NCBI GenBank assembly: GCA_027922465.2
Contig: BQMF02000014.1
Span: 744,001 to 808,000 of the forward strand
Source of the DNA: Turritopsis dohrnii
Lineage: Eukaryota > Cnidaria > Hydrozoa > Anthoathecata > Oceaniidae
Reading direction: 5' to 3'
DNA length: 64,000 nucleotides
Each line of letters opens with the position of its first letter. Within the stretch, counting starts at the first letter, position 1. Positions 22,622 through 33,254 of this stretch are shown in pieces. The notes under the pieces are model-generated. The model was not told where the DNA came from. It made no database searches and worked only from the letters and a program-made list of their open reading frames with translations. The position numbers and the translations under genes are program-made.

Positions 22622-23189
22622 TTCCTGCATCCAAATATATATAATTTTACAAATATGATAGAGCTCAAAAAGTTGTTTAACAACAAGTCTCTTCTCAATT
22701 TTTCATAATTATTTATAGTTTTTGAGATATTTTGTTTTTAAAATCTTATATTTAATTTATGCAATACATATTTATGATGTAATAAGATAGTAGCTAATAC
22801 CATTGCAATAACTTTAGATATTATTAGTATCTCCAAATTGTAAGCAATATAATAAGTGCTTATTAGTGGATTTACGCTAGCGATTTTCAGAAAAAGTGCT
22901 TAATGAATCGCTTACTTTAATATTTAAGCGATTTGTACAAACTAAACAAATTTTCAATCATTTAAATCGTTTATTTTTCACTTATAGTTCGCTTATCTTC
23001 GGCAAAAATCGATAAAAATCTGCTAAACTTAATCACTTAAGCACTAAATCGTTTTTCCACTTCACATGAATCGCTTTTTCGTTTCATATGAATCACTTCA
23101 CATGAATCACTTTTCTGCTTCACACGAATCGCTTTTTTGATTCTATATATATCACTCACTGAAGTGTTGATTAAAATTCTGAAAAACAT

Positions 23190-23222
<33 letters not shown>

Positions 23223-23885
23223 GGAATATACCAAAATATCGATCGAACAACTCAAAAAAGAATTGTAAGTAGCTGGTAGTAATTTGTAGTAATTGATAGT
23301 ATTGGTAGTAGCTTTAAAACAAACTTCTTTTTTTTCTTTTTTCTTAAACTGAATGTGAACCAAGTTTATTTCACATAACAGTGGTAGAACAACTTAAGCA
23401 AATAAGAATTATAGCAGACGGTTTCTATTTGTAGCAACCTGAGAACAAACTGTTGTTTCTTTTATCTCTAACTGAATAAAATAGCAAAATAGCAATTAGA
23501 TATAATACTCCCGGTTATGTTCCAAGTTCGAAAACTGGTGCATGGGAATATGAAAAATATATAAACATACATAGACGTTGAATGAAACTAAATGTAGTGA
23601 GTAGGTGAATCCTACTTTTCATATTCTAACAAAATACGTTACTTTATTTTATTTATATCGTTTGTCATCAAAATCCCTTGGATGGTCACATATATGAAAC
23701 ATGGAAATCTATGATGTAAACAAATAATCTTATTACGGCGATAGCAACGATTTTTAGTTTTTATTTGCCCAAGGAAACAGAATTTCCAAAAACTATAAAA
23801 TGAGTTCTTAAACAACTTTGCGAGTTCTATCATTCCTTGAAATATAATTTTGGACGCAGGAATCCCTTTAAGAGAACTAACGATT
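22622..23885. mobile_element. Long-TIR element, long copy
   Basis: The left arm starts TTCCTGCATCC and the right arm ends with its complement (GGACGCAGGAATCCC). Both arms match the 17738-18310 copy for over 100 bp each. The extra interior (22850-23590) has TGAATCGCTTTT-type short repeats and a 30-base C run, suggesting a second insertion or repeat growth. Confidence 0.75.
23191..23220. repeat. Poly-C run of 30 bases
   Basis: An uninterrupted homopolymer; its length is likely unreliable. It can look like an assembly scar. Confidence 0.9.
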
Positions 23886-24253
23886 TAGGCTGCTGTGTAT
23901 AATCATGTTCATTCGTTATCTTTGTGATGGTATTTTTGTGTACAATGTGTGTGAAAAATAAGGATGGTATATTTATATAATCATATACCATTTGCATGTT
24001 TTTAATTGCAACAAAAACATGCCTTCAACTGAACCATATTGTAAATTATATTATGCTGTAGTGTTGTAGTTTAGGTTTAAAACTATTTCTAATCCTTTTT
24101 GGTTTTTCCCCATCAAAATACTTGGAAGAGTTAGAAAAAGTTTGTTAATACTTTATACACAGGCAATTGGTATTATAACAACTTTTAACTGCTATGGTAA
24201 TAAGTAATTTTGAATAATATATTATTCAACCAAAATTCTTATTTCCACTAAGA

Positions 24254-24624
24254 ATGGTTATGGAGAATTGGACGGAATCAGTAGTTCTGCCTCAACGATT
24301 TTACATCATGTGTTTGACACTGGATGGTATTCCTTTGTTTTCACGAGCATATGGAGATTTGCCAGCACTGCCATTTCCAGTAGTAGGGTCATTAAATGGT
24401 GTACACATGTTTATCAAAAACAACGCTGCTAACTTGGGTGTAACAAATGCCGAAAATGCTAAAATTATTTGGCAGGAATTTCTTAATATCAAGCTCATTG
24501 TTGTTAGTTTTACCGAATCATCGGAGTTTCACTTAAAGTTATTACTCGAGAGTGTTTATAAATGTTTTGTTATGATTGTTGGAGAAAAAGAATTCTCTAA
24601 AATTACTTTGAGAAATCCTAATTG
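24254..24624 (+). CDS. FUZ: Fuzzy planar cell polarity protein, N-terminal exon, inverted
   Basis: ATG 24254 opens a frame with the FUZ N-terminal longin-like domain: LTLDGIPLFSR, then the near-invariant FPVVGSLNGVHMF, and a helix/strand ending VYKCFVMIVGEKEF. Similarity to the family ends at LRNPN, where GT donors occur at 24625 and 24628. The 24624 end is phase 2, which fits the phase needed by the C-terminal exon at 21980. But that exon is on the minus strand, so the two cannot be joined by ordinary cis-splicing. The frame runs on to TAA 24667, which would give a truncated 137-residue protein without splicing. Confidence 0.88.
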
Positions 24625-24839
24625 GTGGTATAAAAATAAACGTGCGCGGCTTTACGAAGTCTTTTAACTCGTGTTGGGATTTGAAGAGCTCAAAGGCAAT
24701 TTACATTTGGCATTTGTAAAAATATAAAAAAAATGTTATTGTAGAGTGTAGTATAGATTACATCTTGGTTCAGATATGCAATGTTGTTGTTTTGAAATTT
24801 CAAATTATTTTGTTGAATGTTGTGGTCTGGATAATGGTG

Positions 24840-24888
24840 CTGTTGAATCTCGCCCCACCGAGTTGAATCTCACCCCAACTCACGGTAC
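24840..24888 (+). repeat. 48-bp repeat, copy 2, beside FUZ N-terminal exon
   Basis: Same orientation as 22566-22613, with a few substitutions (CCGA for CAGA; TCACCCC for TCGCCCC). Confidence 0.85.
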
Positions 24889-25144
24889 AGCTAAACTTAC
24901 AGCTGTTAGGTACAGCACAGGCTAGCTTTCAGAAAGCTACAATCACAATCGGGGGTTAACATGCACCACTTGCATCATCCATTATTACATATTTCATCAT
25001 TTGCAGAACTATTTTATCTGCTTAGGGGCCGGCGACAAATAACTTTTGTCACGCTTAGCGGAAAAAATCCGTCAAGGTCTTACCCCCTCCCCTCCCCCCT
25101 TCTTAGCAGATTTTTTTTTGTTGACAGCACCCTTCCCAACACGC

Positions 25145-25263
25145 GATGACGATGTTAAATGGGTCTGCTGTGATGGCTGCCACATTTGGTATCACTCGCC
25201 TTGTGCTTTGAAGAAATGGCTTAAAACAAGCCACAGCGAAGGCGACGCTGGTTTTGCCGTTTA
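25145..25263 (+). pseudogene. PHD-finger fragment
   Basis: Encodes DDDVKWVCCDGCHIWYHSPC, the centre of a C4HC3 PHD finger (W.CCDGC..WYH..C), and then ends soon at TAG 25261-25263. The upstream cysteines are not seen in frame. It is probably a mobile-element remnant, given the recombinase-like fragment at 25917. It could instead be one exon of a host gene. Confidence 0.5.
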
Positions 25264-25916
25264 GATTTTTTGTTTACAACTAGTCTTTGTTTGTGCTAAG
25301 ATTCTTTCGATAGTGACTTTTTCGATTCGCGCACCCTTTATATTTTGATAATGCTGATTTTTGACTTTGATTTTTTGATTTCTCATAAGAAAATGCATAT
25401 GATCAGATGTTTTTACGGTTTTAAAAGATATTTTTGTGATATATATATTGATGATTTTTGTGCATGTATAGACGGGTTTCGTGTGACGTATCATGTTGTC
25501 GTTCCCAGTCCCATGCGCGGTTTTGGAGGCAAAAAAACATAAACAAGCACGGAAAATGTATGAGAAATATTGAATAGACCTCTAAATATACACGTAAAAC
25601 TTATCCATCTTTGTTTATTGAAATTCTAAGAGCAACAAAGCCTTGTAAAATATTGTTTTCTTGCGCTCGATGACTCTGCTTCGAAAAAAAATTGGCATTC
25701 ATAAAATTATAGTTGATCAAGAAAAAATATCGTTTGATTGAAAATTTTGATTCTCCCTATCAGATTTAAGTATTGCTTAACAAACACATAAAGCTTTTCA
25801 ATCTTTTTTAATCATGTTTTGAAAGTGTGGTTACAAAAAATAAAAATCTTCCATTTCCAAACACGTGCGTTCGTTTTCAACACAAAATTGTGTGGCAAAC
25901 ATACTCTGGATATTAG

Positions 25917-26288
25917 AAAAACTTAGAAAATGGTGATAAAGCACAGTATGTTAAAAAATTGACTCTCGGCAATGGTGAACTACTTCAAGACCCATACAAC
26001 ATTTCACATGGTTGGGTTTCTGTTGATCAATCACCAGACGTTACTTGGGCAGACACATACAATTACCTTATCAAAACACCCAGTGAGTTTAGGATAGACA
26101 AATTGAATATGTCATTACAGGCTTATAATTTCTTTAATATCTACAAGATACAAGATATTTACATATATGATATGAAAAGCCCAAGCAAATTCTACTGTGT
26201 TAAGACATCAGGTTTTACTAATGAAAAATCAATGCTTGTAGCTAAAAGATTGAATTGGAAATTCCGGTGCAGAAAGCAATTTTTTTGA
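25917..26288 (+). pseudogene. Fragment of a mobile-element recombinase-type protein
   Basis: An open stretch with KKLTLGNGELLQDPY, then a PDVTWADTYNYLI and SLQAYNFF pattern. I associate this order with the N-terminal part of repetitive metazoan proteins that carry a SWIM finger and a YqaJ-type nuclease domain. Neither of those domains is present here, so it is at most a fragment. There is a stop just upstream (25914-25916) and no splice donor is obvious. Family assignment is from memory and uncertain. Confidence 0.35.
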
Positions 26289-26308
26289 TTCTTTGAAACA
26301 TGTTTGTA

Positions 26309-27459
26309 TCAAAACACATTTTCATTCTTGATATTGATTATAGCTTTCTTCAATCTGTAATTTTCTTTAATGCTGCGTCGAAGATCAATTCTATATTTTG
26401 AAAGCATGGCATTACTACTATTCAAACCATGTTTGGTTGATTGTAGTTCTTCCTTCGTAGCTGCAATCTTCATTAAGGCTGTCCTTGTCTAAAAAAAATA
26501 CAATGTTTGAAAAACTTTAGCAAGACCAACAAAAATTAGAATGAATGTACAAAAGAAATTTTCACCAGCTCTTCACTTAAAAAATAAGATATCATTGCTG
26601 ATCACTGTGTACAAATCAGATGTTCTTTTTCAAGTTAGCAAAAAAAAATATTATGACGAAGACATTAGCAAAAATGGAACTTTCCCCCAAACACATTATT
26701 CATAATTAAATCTCTTCTGACCTTCTACGATATAGATTTTCATCATTGTCATCAAAAGTCTCCTCATCGTTATGATCTTTGGGTACTGGTTATGGCTGAA
26801 GTCTTCTTTTGGTTATGTGTTCATACCTTTCAGTCTTTTGGTGGTCTGTATCAGAAGAGTTCTTGGAAAACACGAAGATGGATTACAGTTGTCATTAGAC
26901 TTTTTGGCTATAAAGAAAATATTAACACTTCATAGTTTGTTTCACACGATAATGGAAAATTGAAATCTTTATTCATATGTCCATTGAACCTAAGCCAAAT
27001 ATATTTGTTGTGTTATGCAGTATTGACAGTGTGTTGAGGTACTACAAACTAGAATAGTTGAGAAAAAATTAAATTACAAAGCTGAATTTCCTTAAAAAGT
27101 TGAAAAAATAAGATTTAGATTACCTGATACGAAGTGAGCACTGCATAATCTAGCATTTTCAATGTCTGCATCTGTTTAAGGCCACTCATTTCTCTTCAGT
27201 TTACTAACCCATTACCTTTCCTTTTGATCATCTCTTTTCTTTGGAGGAAAGCGATAGAAAATCAACTCAGAAGAGCTTGTTTTTCTGTCTGTACATCCAT
27301 ATGCACAGCACGAACTTCGAATAATGATATATTTTCATACACATATGAAAAAAAGTTGGAAATTACAAGTAAGTGAGCATTTATAACCTTCGCATGTACT
27401 GTTTCGCTGCAAAAATGGTGGAGGCAATCAATTTGTTTTGCCTCCACTTTTTTGCGCAT
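26309..27459 (-). CDS. Unrecognised small multi-exon gene, coiled-coil C-terminus
   Basis: Candidate exons on the minus strand: 27459-27388 (ATG, MRKKVEAKQIDCLHHF; donor GTTATAA), about 27190-27124 (LKQMQTLKMLDYAVLTSYQ; donor GTAATC), 26907 to about 26823, about 26782-26722 (acidic, KDHNDEETFDDNDE) and 26483-26309. The last is helical and charged, with ALMKIAATKEELQSTKHGL and a KYRIDLRRSIKENYRL end, and stops at TGA 26311-26309. Several joins keep frame with introns of only about 40 bp. One join (27124 to 26907) gives either an early stop or a phase change, so the model is incomplete. No family recognised. A perfect NRF1-type palindrome overlaps the start codon. Confidence 0.4.
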
Positions 27460-27464
27460 GCGCG
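27453..27464. promoter_or_regulatory. NRF1-type palindrome TGCGCATGCGCG
   Basis: Exact match to the NRF1 consensus YGCGCAYGCGCR, in an otherwise AT-rich area, at the 5' end of the candidate gene 26309-27459. NRF1 sites mark many metazoan housekeeping promoters. Confidence 0.55.
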
Positions 27465-28130
27465 TTGCGCTTCGAAAAATGTAAACACAGAAACCCGTCT
27501 ATTCTGGAATTAACAGATTTTCATCACACTAAAAAAATATTAGCGGAAAAGCATCAGAAGAGGAGAGAGGAGAGGACCATTATTGCCACATATAAGCTCA
27601 GTTAACAATCGATTAAATGGTGCAAATGATTAAACTACATTCGGACAGGACAGTGGCCACTCCAACACAGTCAAAGAACAGATCAGAAAATTTGATCTCC
27701 ATCGCCTGTTTCCATCCATGCATCTTTTCTACCATTTACAAACCATTCGGTAAACCATAGGGCGCCAAGTAAAGAGGGCGCAAACGGGTTGGTCCGGGTG
27801 TAAAAGGTTATCGTATTATTGGTGAAAATCCTTTTATTTTTATGTTTTTGCAAATGGGGGAGAAAACGGAGGTTTTTATCTTCATTATCACAATGTTGAA
27901 ATCATGAATAACCAGATTCAAAAAAAAATACAATGCGAAAAACGTCACAAAAAACATGATTATGTCGTTGATAACAACACGTTAGTTGTTTTTTCTTTTT
28001 CTGAACATTACTTATCAGCTGGATTTCACGTGCTGTGTAAAGCCTAAGAAAGGCATAACTACTATCCATACCAATATAATCATGACGGTGTAAAATACAG
28101 AGTTTTGTATTCTCCATAACGAAGACATGA
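27465..28130. other. Intergenic, probable promoter flank
   Basis: No exons or repeats identified. A short open frame at 27902-28117 (minus) has no features that I recognise. Confidence 0.35.
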
Positions 28131-28562
28131 TTACACGTATTTTTTTATAAGCAACCCAGCTTTTAACCGCCTAGGAAAGTTGCTTAAAAAACCCTTATAA
28201 TCCTTATAGGAAAGTTGCTTAACGGTTGCTTACATAAATTTTAATTTTTTCAAGCATTTATCAAACATTTCTACTTTTGAAACGTCAAATAACATTAAAG
28301 CGAACGGGCGGCATATATATCTATATACTGGAGAAAGAAAATAAGCAAGATTGGGTGTTAAATGAAACAAACTTTTATAATCAAACCATGAAACATGATA
28401 AAATATCACATGCTAGAAATTTTATGTTGCTTATACAAAAGCTTGCTCCTAGGAAAGTTGCTTAATTTTTTTGAAAATTTGCCTAGGGTTGCTTATAAAC
28501 TGGTTGCTTATTAAAAACTGGTTGCTTATAAACTGGTTGCTTATAAAAAAAAATACGTGTAC
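28131..28562. mobile_element. TTGCTTATAA-type element
   Basis: The left end TACACGTATTTTTTTATAAG then CAACCC is mirrored by GGTTGCTTATAAA...ATACGTGTA. The interior carries paired CCTAGGAAAGTTGCTTAA and several GGTTGCTTAT repeats near the right end. No ORF. Confidence 0.75.
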
Positions 28563-28920
28563 TCACATCATGTTTATATTTTATCTTTAGATCAAAATTA
28601 AACTAATTTTGTTGGTGGTGGTGGCTTTTTGAAACTCAATGGATAACCGCCGTATGCCCTGATAGTTTTGCTTCAAGAAGACACCACCCTCGAATACAAG
28701 GCGCAATTTTTGAGAGAGAAAAACAAATAAAGTCTGCAAACGAATCCGCCTTTTAAGAAGATATAAAGGTCGCCAGTGTGTCCACTCCAATATAGAGAAG
28801 AAGAGGAAATCATAACCACAATAAAATCGAGCAAAAGCAATGTTAAACACAGTTAACGTTATTTCCTGTTTTGTGAAACGCTTGTAAAGGTCCTTTAGTT
28901 CGTTACGTAGCCCTCCTGGA

Positions 28921-29026
28921 ATGTTGAAAAATCACTGCGAAGGAGTGCATTTCTATGGGAATATACATACTATTTCAATAAGAATGCTCTTCATCGCAGT
29001 GACTTTTTGACGATTTTATCACTTTT
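28921..29026. mobile_element. Hairpin MITE family, copy 4
   Basis: ATGTTGAAAAATCACTGCGA to CTTTTTGACGATTTTATCAC, with GGAGTGCATTTCTATGGGAA inside. Confidence 0.75.
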
Positions 29027-29539
29027 GATTTTCTAATATAGCTGCTAATGATTTTTGTCCGGTGATATCTTCATTTGTTTGTATACAGAAGTGTACCAAG
29101 GAGCATACATTCTTTCCATGTCGATTCGTTTTTATTATTAATGATTGATGTTTAATGATTTACCCTTCTGTCTTGTCAGCAGTTATAGCGGGTACTGTGT
29201 TTGAACCGTTCGATGTTGTTATAGTAGCTTGAAATTTGACTAGTTGGATTGCATGTCCATGTTTATGTTGACTTGTGTGATAGTGGAGTAGTTATGTTAC
29301 AATAGTTCCTTCGGTTATATCTATATTTGTTATTGGGGAATTATACTTTCTGGGATAGTGTTGATTTGAGCCGGTAGGAAACGCATATACGAGATAAGAA
29401 GTAAACTCATTCATGCTTGCACACACTCGCCTTGCGAGGCTCTAGCCAGGATGACTAGTAGCTACAAAAATGTTCTCTAAAAAAAGGTCTTTAGCCTGAG
29501 CTGAAAGGATTTTAATTCTCGTATCTTTTTAATATATTT
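29027..29539. other. Intergenic, nothing recognised
   Basis: No coding features or repeats seen. Confidence 0.35.
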
Positions 29540-30001
29540 TTCTTAGATAAACTTTTTTCAAGCAACATTCATAAGCAACAAAAGTAAATTTTCTCAAAAA
29601 TTAAGCAACGTGACTTACAGAGGCGTAGTTAGGGTCAGTCAAAAAAACCTGGAGGAGTTCAACATTATGATATTTCTTTTCAGTCTTAAGTGTCGATTAG
29701 GTTACTTGCACGCTTTCCTTTTCTATCCTAAATGACTTAACTCTCCTCCACAAATTTTACTGACCTCTGGCTACGCCTCTGACTTAGATAAATTAGCAAC
29801 ATCCAATTTTGAAATGATGCAACACTAGCATAGCTACAGCGCATTTCATAAAATTGCTAAAATGTACTAAAAAGGTGGGACACACATATGTATCATGGAT
29901 TAATGCTTACTACTTAATGGATTACTACTAAAAAGTGGTTTTTTTAAGCAATTACTACCAAGGTCTGACCTTGGTTGTTGCTTATAAAAAAACGTGTATA
30001 A
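29540..30001. mobile_element. TTGCTTATAA-type element, interrupted copy
   Basis: The right end GTTGCTTATAAAAAAACGTG is clear. The left end is degenerate (TCAAGCAACATTCATAAGCA). The interior matches 61965-62290 block by block (AATTTTCTCAAAAA, AGCAAC, TTTTGAAATGATGCAACAC). A small MITE is inserted at 29618. Confidence 0.6.
29618..29781. mobile_element. 164-bp MITE with CAGAGGCGTAG ends and ACTTA target duplication
   Basis: CAGAGGCGTAG at the left and CTACGCCTCTG at the right, with a longer imperfect inverted match (GGTCAGT, GGAGGAG). ACTTA is present at 29613-29617 and 29782-29786. The uninterrupted relative at 62000-62050 reads through the same point with a single CTTAGATAAACTAGCAAC. A diverged copy is at 56131-56260. 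Confidence 0.85.
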
Positions 30002-30834
30002 GATGGCTAACCAAATAAATTATTTAAAAAGTTTATAAGATTTCTCCATCACTGACTGTTTCTATTTTTTGGTCAAGTTGTTCTTTGAGCGCGTTACACC
30101 ATCTTCAGTTGAAACATGAAGTCGATATGTTGAAGTCAATGATCAATAAGATTGAAAAGCAACTTGCAATTGAGTGCAAAAAAGTGAATACTTTGTGGAA
30201 AACGAAAAAGCAATCGTTCTTTTAAAGTTGAACTCGACCTGGAACTGGACGATCTTCATGTTGTGCAAGACAAAATTGTTTCATAAGAAGTTGTAAAGCA
30301 TTATTGAATGGCATGAAAAGCTTACAAGCTAATTTGTGCTAAAAGAGTTAAATTTCTTTCAGCTCGCTAACTGCGAACATCAGAAATACTTATGTGGCAA
30401 AACCCACCGAAGCATCAAACCAACCGAACACTTTACTGTCTTGCCTTTCCGATATACGAATAGCGGTGAAGAGACCCTGGGTTCGAGGTTGGCTCCTTCC
30501 TCCAATCCTACCATCAGTATTGCCACTAACTCGTCCACATCATATAAAATAGAGTCAAACCAGCAGCTATATAACATCAGAAACTGGTAGAATATATGAC
30601 TTTTCGTGGAGTGCAGACGTGCAGACGTGTTATGAAAAGATCTTGCCGTTTATATCATTTTACATGTTTTTGAGCTGGAATTTACCTTTTTGGACAATTA
30701 ATGAAAGTATTTCAAGAAGTTTGCTGTTAGTGGAGAAAAACAAGCGGTTATACGTGGAAAATTGTTCAGCCAAAACATTTTATATTTGTTAAAACAACGT
30801 CACACACGAAGCTTTGTAAAACTCACTTAGAGAC
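30002..30834. other. Flank of the RLE retroelement; nothing firm
   Basis: Includes one arm of a CCCTGGGTTC repeat (30446-30495), also seen inverted at 57028-57112. The upstream end of the retroelement is not defined. Confidence 0.35.
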
Positions 30835-33254
30835 ATGGAACACACATGCTTGTCATGTAATCGAGAATTTGCAAGCCTCAAGGGACTTAAGACTCATCAA
30901 CGGTGGTGTAAAGGAAATGAAATAAACATTATCAAAAGGAATAACAGTTTAAGTGTCGATTTAACAAACGTTATTAACGATGATACTGTGGAAACCAGCA
31001 CCATTTTAGATGCGGATGTAATTCCTATAGAGAACGAACAGGTTATAAACGCGAACTTGCCCAGCTACACCCCCGTAGGACCTATAAGAGAGGACCTGAT
31101 CGAATTCTACGAAAACGTTAACAGTGCTTACGACGAGATAACCCAATGGAGAAAGAATCTATTTAAGCTACCAACAGGAAATGCCGCAAAAGCCTTCGCA
31201 CGCGAGCTAGCATCGTGGCTTGAACACTTTAACAAGGGATCGGAATACCATCAAATTTCCCTTAAAGTATATATGCTATTACCCACACTTTTACTCCAAA
31301 AGCCCTCGCGTAATAGTAAAGCCAAAGAACCTTGTAAAAAAACTCGAGCAGAGATTAGAACTTTGGAAAGAGAGGAAAATACCGGAGCTCCTAAGAGAAG
31401 GACGAGTGATACAAACACGATTAAAGTCATCCCGCAAGAATAATCCAGATGATCAACCAAGGATTTTCGCTAAGCTTATGATGCAAGGAAAGGTTAATGC
31501 CTCAATGAAGCTTCTGTCATCCGAACCGTCAGTTGGAGTGCATCAAATGAGTGACGAAATTCGCCAATCTCTTTGCGAAAAACATCCACAACCCGTACCG
31601 ATCAAGGAGAACACTCTTTTGAATGGACCAGTAAACGAGATACCTTCCATCTATTTTGATAATATAGATGAGGAGATGGTCATGAGAGCCGCCAGCATGA
31701 CAAAGGGAGCAGGTGGTCCCTCACAACTTGATGCGACACAGTACCACCATATTTTATGCAGTCGTAAGTACAGAACAACAGAGTCGAGAACAAAGAACTG
31801 AGGTCTCAGATTGCATCCTTCGGACGTAAAATTGCCACCGAATTTGTAGACCCGTGTACACTCGAGTCGTATGTCGCCTGTCGTTTGATACCTCTCGATA
31901 AAAATCCTGGTGTCCGACCTATAGGTGTAGGAGAAGTACTCAAAAGAATTGTGGGGAAATGTGTCGGATGGGTTTTAAAGGATGATATTCAGGAGGCCGC
32001 AGGACCACTCCAAACTGCGACAGGACTTCAACCAGAAGCAGCCATACACTCAATGAAACGCATTTTTGAGAGCGATGAGACAGATGCTGTAATACTTGTC
32101 GACGCTTCTAACGCATTTAATTCACTAAATCGGCGGGCAGCACTTCATAACGTTCAAATGTCCACAAATAGCAACCATCCTCATTAACACTTACCGGAAA
32201 CCAGCTCGACTGATTATTTTGAACAGCGATGATATTCTTTCCTTAGAGGGGACAACCCAAGGAGACAACCTGGCAATGGCGTTTTATGCTTTGGGAACCG
32301 CTCCGTTAATTAACATTCTTCGGATTTTCTCTCCAGGCGTCATTCTTGTATGTCTAGCTGACGATATCGCAGGTGCTGGAAAGCTAGAGAAATTACGTGA
32401 ATGGTGGGACACTGTTATAGCAGAAGGTAGCAAAGTAGGATATTTTGTTAACGCGATAAAAAGCTGGCTTATTCTGAAGGATGCGTCTCTGCTCCCAGAA
32501 GCTGAACGTTTATTTCCAGGCACCGGAATTCAGATAACCACAGAAGGACAGCGACATCTTGGTGCAGCAATTGGAAGCAATTCCTTTCGAACAAAGTACG
32601 CTGCAGATAAGGTAGAGACCTGGTGCGATGAAATGCGGCGATTGTCCAACTTCGCAAAGTCACAGCCACATGCCGCCTACGCTGCATTCACGCATGGTGT
32701 TCTGAGCAAGTACACGTATTTTATGCGCACCATCCCTGGTATGGTCCAGTACCTCAAGCCGCTCGACGATGTAATTTTACAAGATTTTCTACCGGTTTTG
32801 CTAGATTCTATAGTGACAGAGAACGATCGGACAATCTACTCTCTTCCGATTCGAAATGGTGGTCTCGGTATTCCAATCCTGTCCGAAATTTTTGATACAC
32901 AGTACCAGGCATTTACAAAAGCGATTACACTACCACTCGTCACCGTCATGATCACACAGGGTCAAACAATTCCGGACAAGCATGAAATAAATCAAATCAA
33001 GAGAAATATCATCAGAAATCGTGATCATTCCATCGCGGAAAAAGTAAAGGACGTTGAGCAGGGTCAGACTCCAAACGTTGCCAAGGCCCTACACGATGCC
33101 CAGATGCCTGGCGCATCTTCGTGGCTAAGTGTTTTGCCTATTGCGGAGTTTGGCTTTGCTCTTCAACAAAGGAGAATTCCGCGATGCAATTAACCTGAGA
33201 TACGCTAGAGAATTAAAAGGACTGCCATCTAAATGCCCCTGTGGACAGAAATAT
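30835..33254 (+). pseudogene. RLE-type non-LTR retrotransposon, 5' part (R2/NeSL/HERO-like)
   Basis: ATG 30835 begins with a C2H2 zinc finger (CLSCNREFASLKGLKTHQRWC), followed by a reverse transcriptase with RLIPLDKNPGVRPIGVGEVL, VDASNAFNSLNRRAALHNVQ, EGTTQGDNLAMAFY and the catalytic LADD box near 32361. The frame alternates 1-2-1-2 with breaks near 31330, 31785, 32155 and 33170, so the copy is dead. The end reads into the first cysteines of a zinc knuckle (CPCGQKY), and there a LINE is inserted. The order zinc finger, RT, knuckle, endonuclease is that of site-oriented R2-group elements; the exact clade is not resolved. Confidence 0.85.

Noticed and set aside
27902..28117. 71-codon minus frame starting MENTKLC
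   Set aside because: First half looks coding but ends in lysine and aromatic simple sequence; no supporting exon.
28587..28850. 87-codon minus frame
   Set aside because: Some coding-like character but no motif, splice partner or similarity I can name.
31885..33193. Separate genes from the short frames in the RLE element
   Set aside because: They join into one reverse transcriptase across frameshifts.
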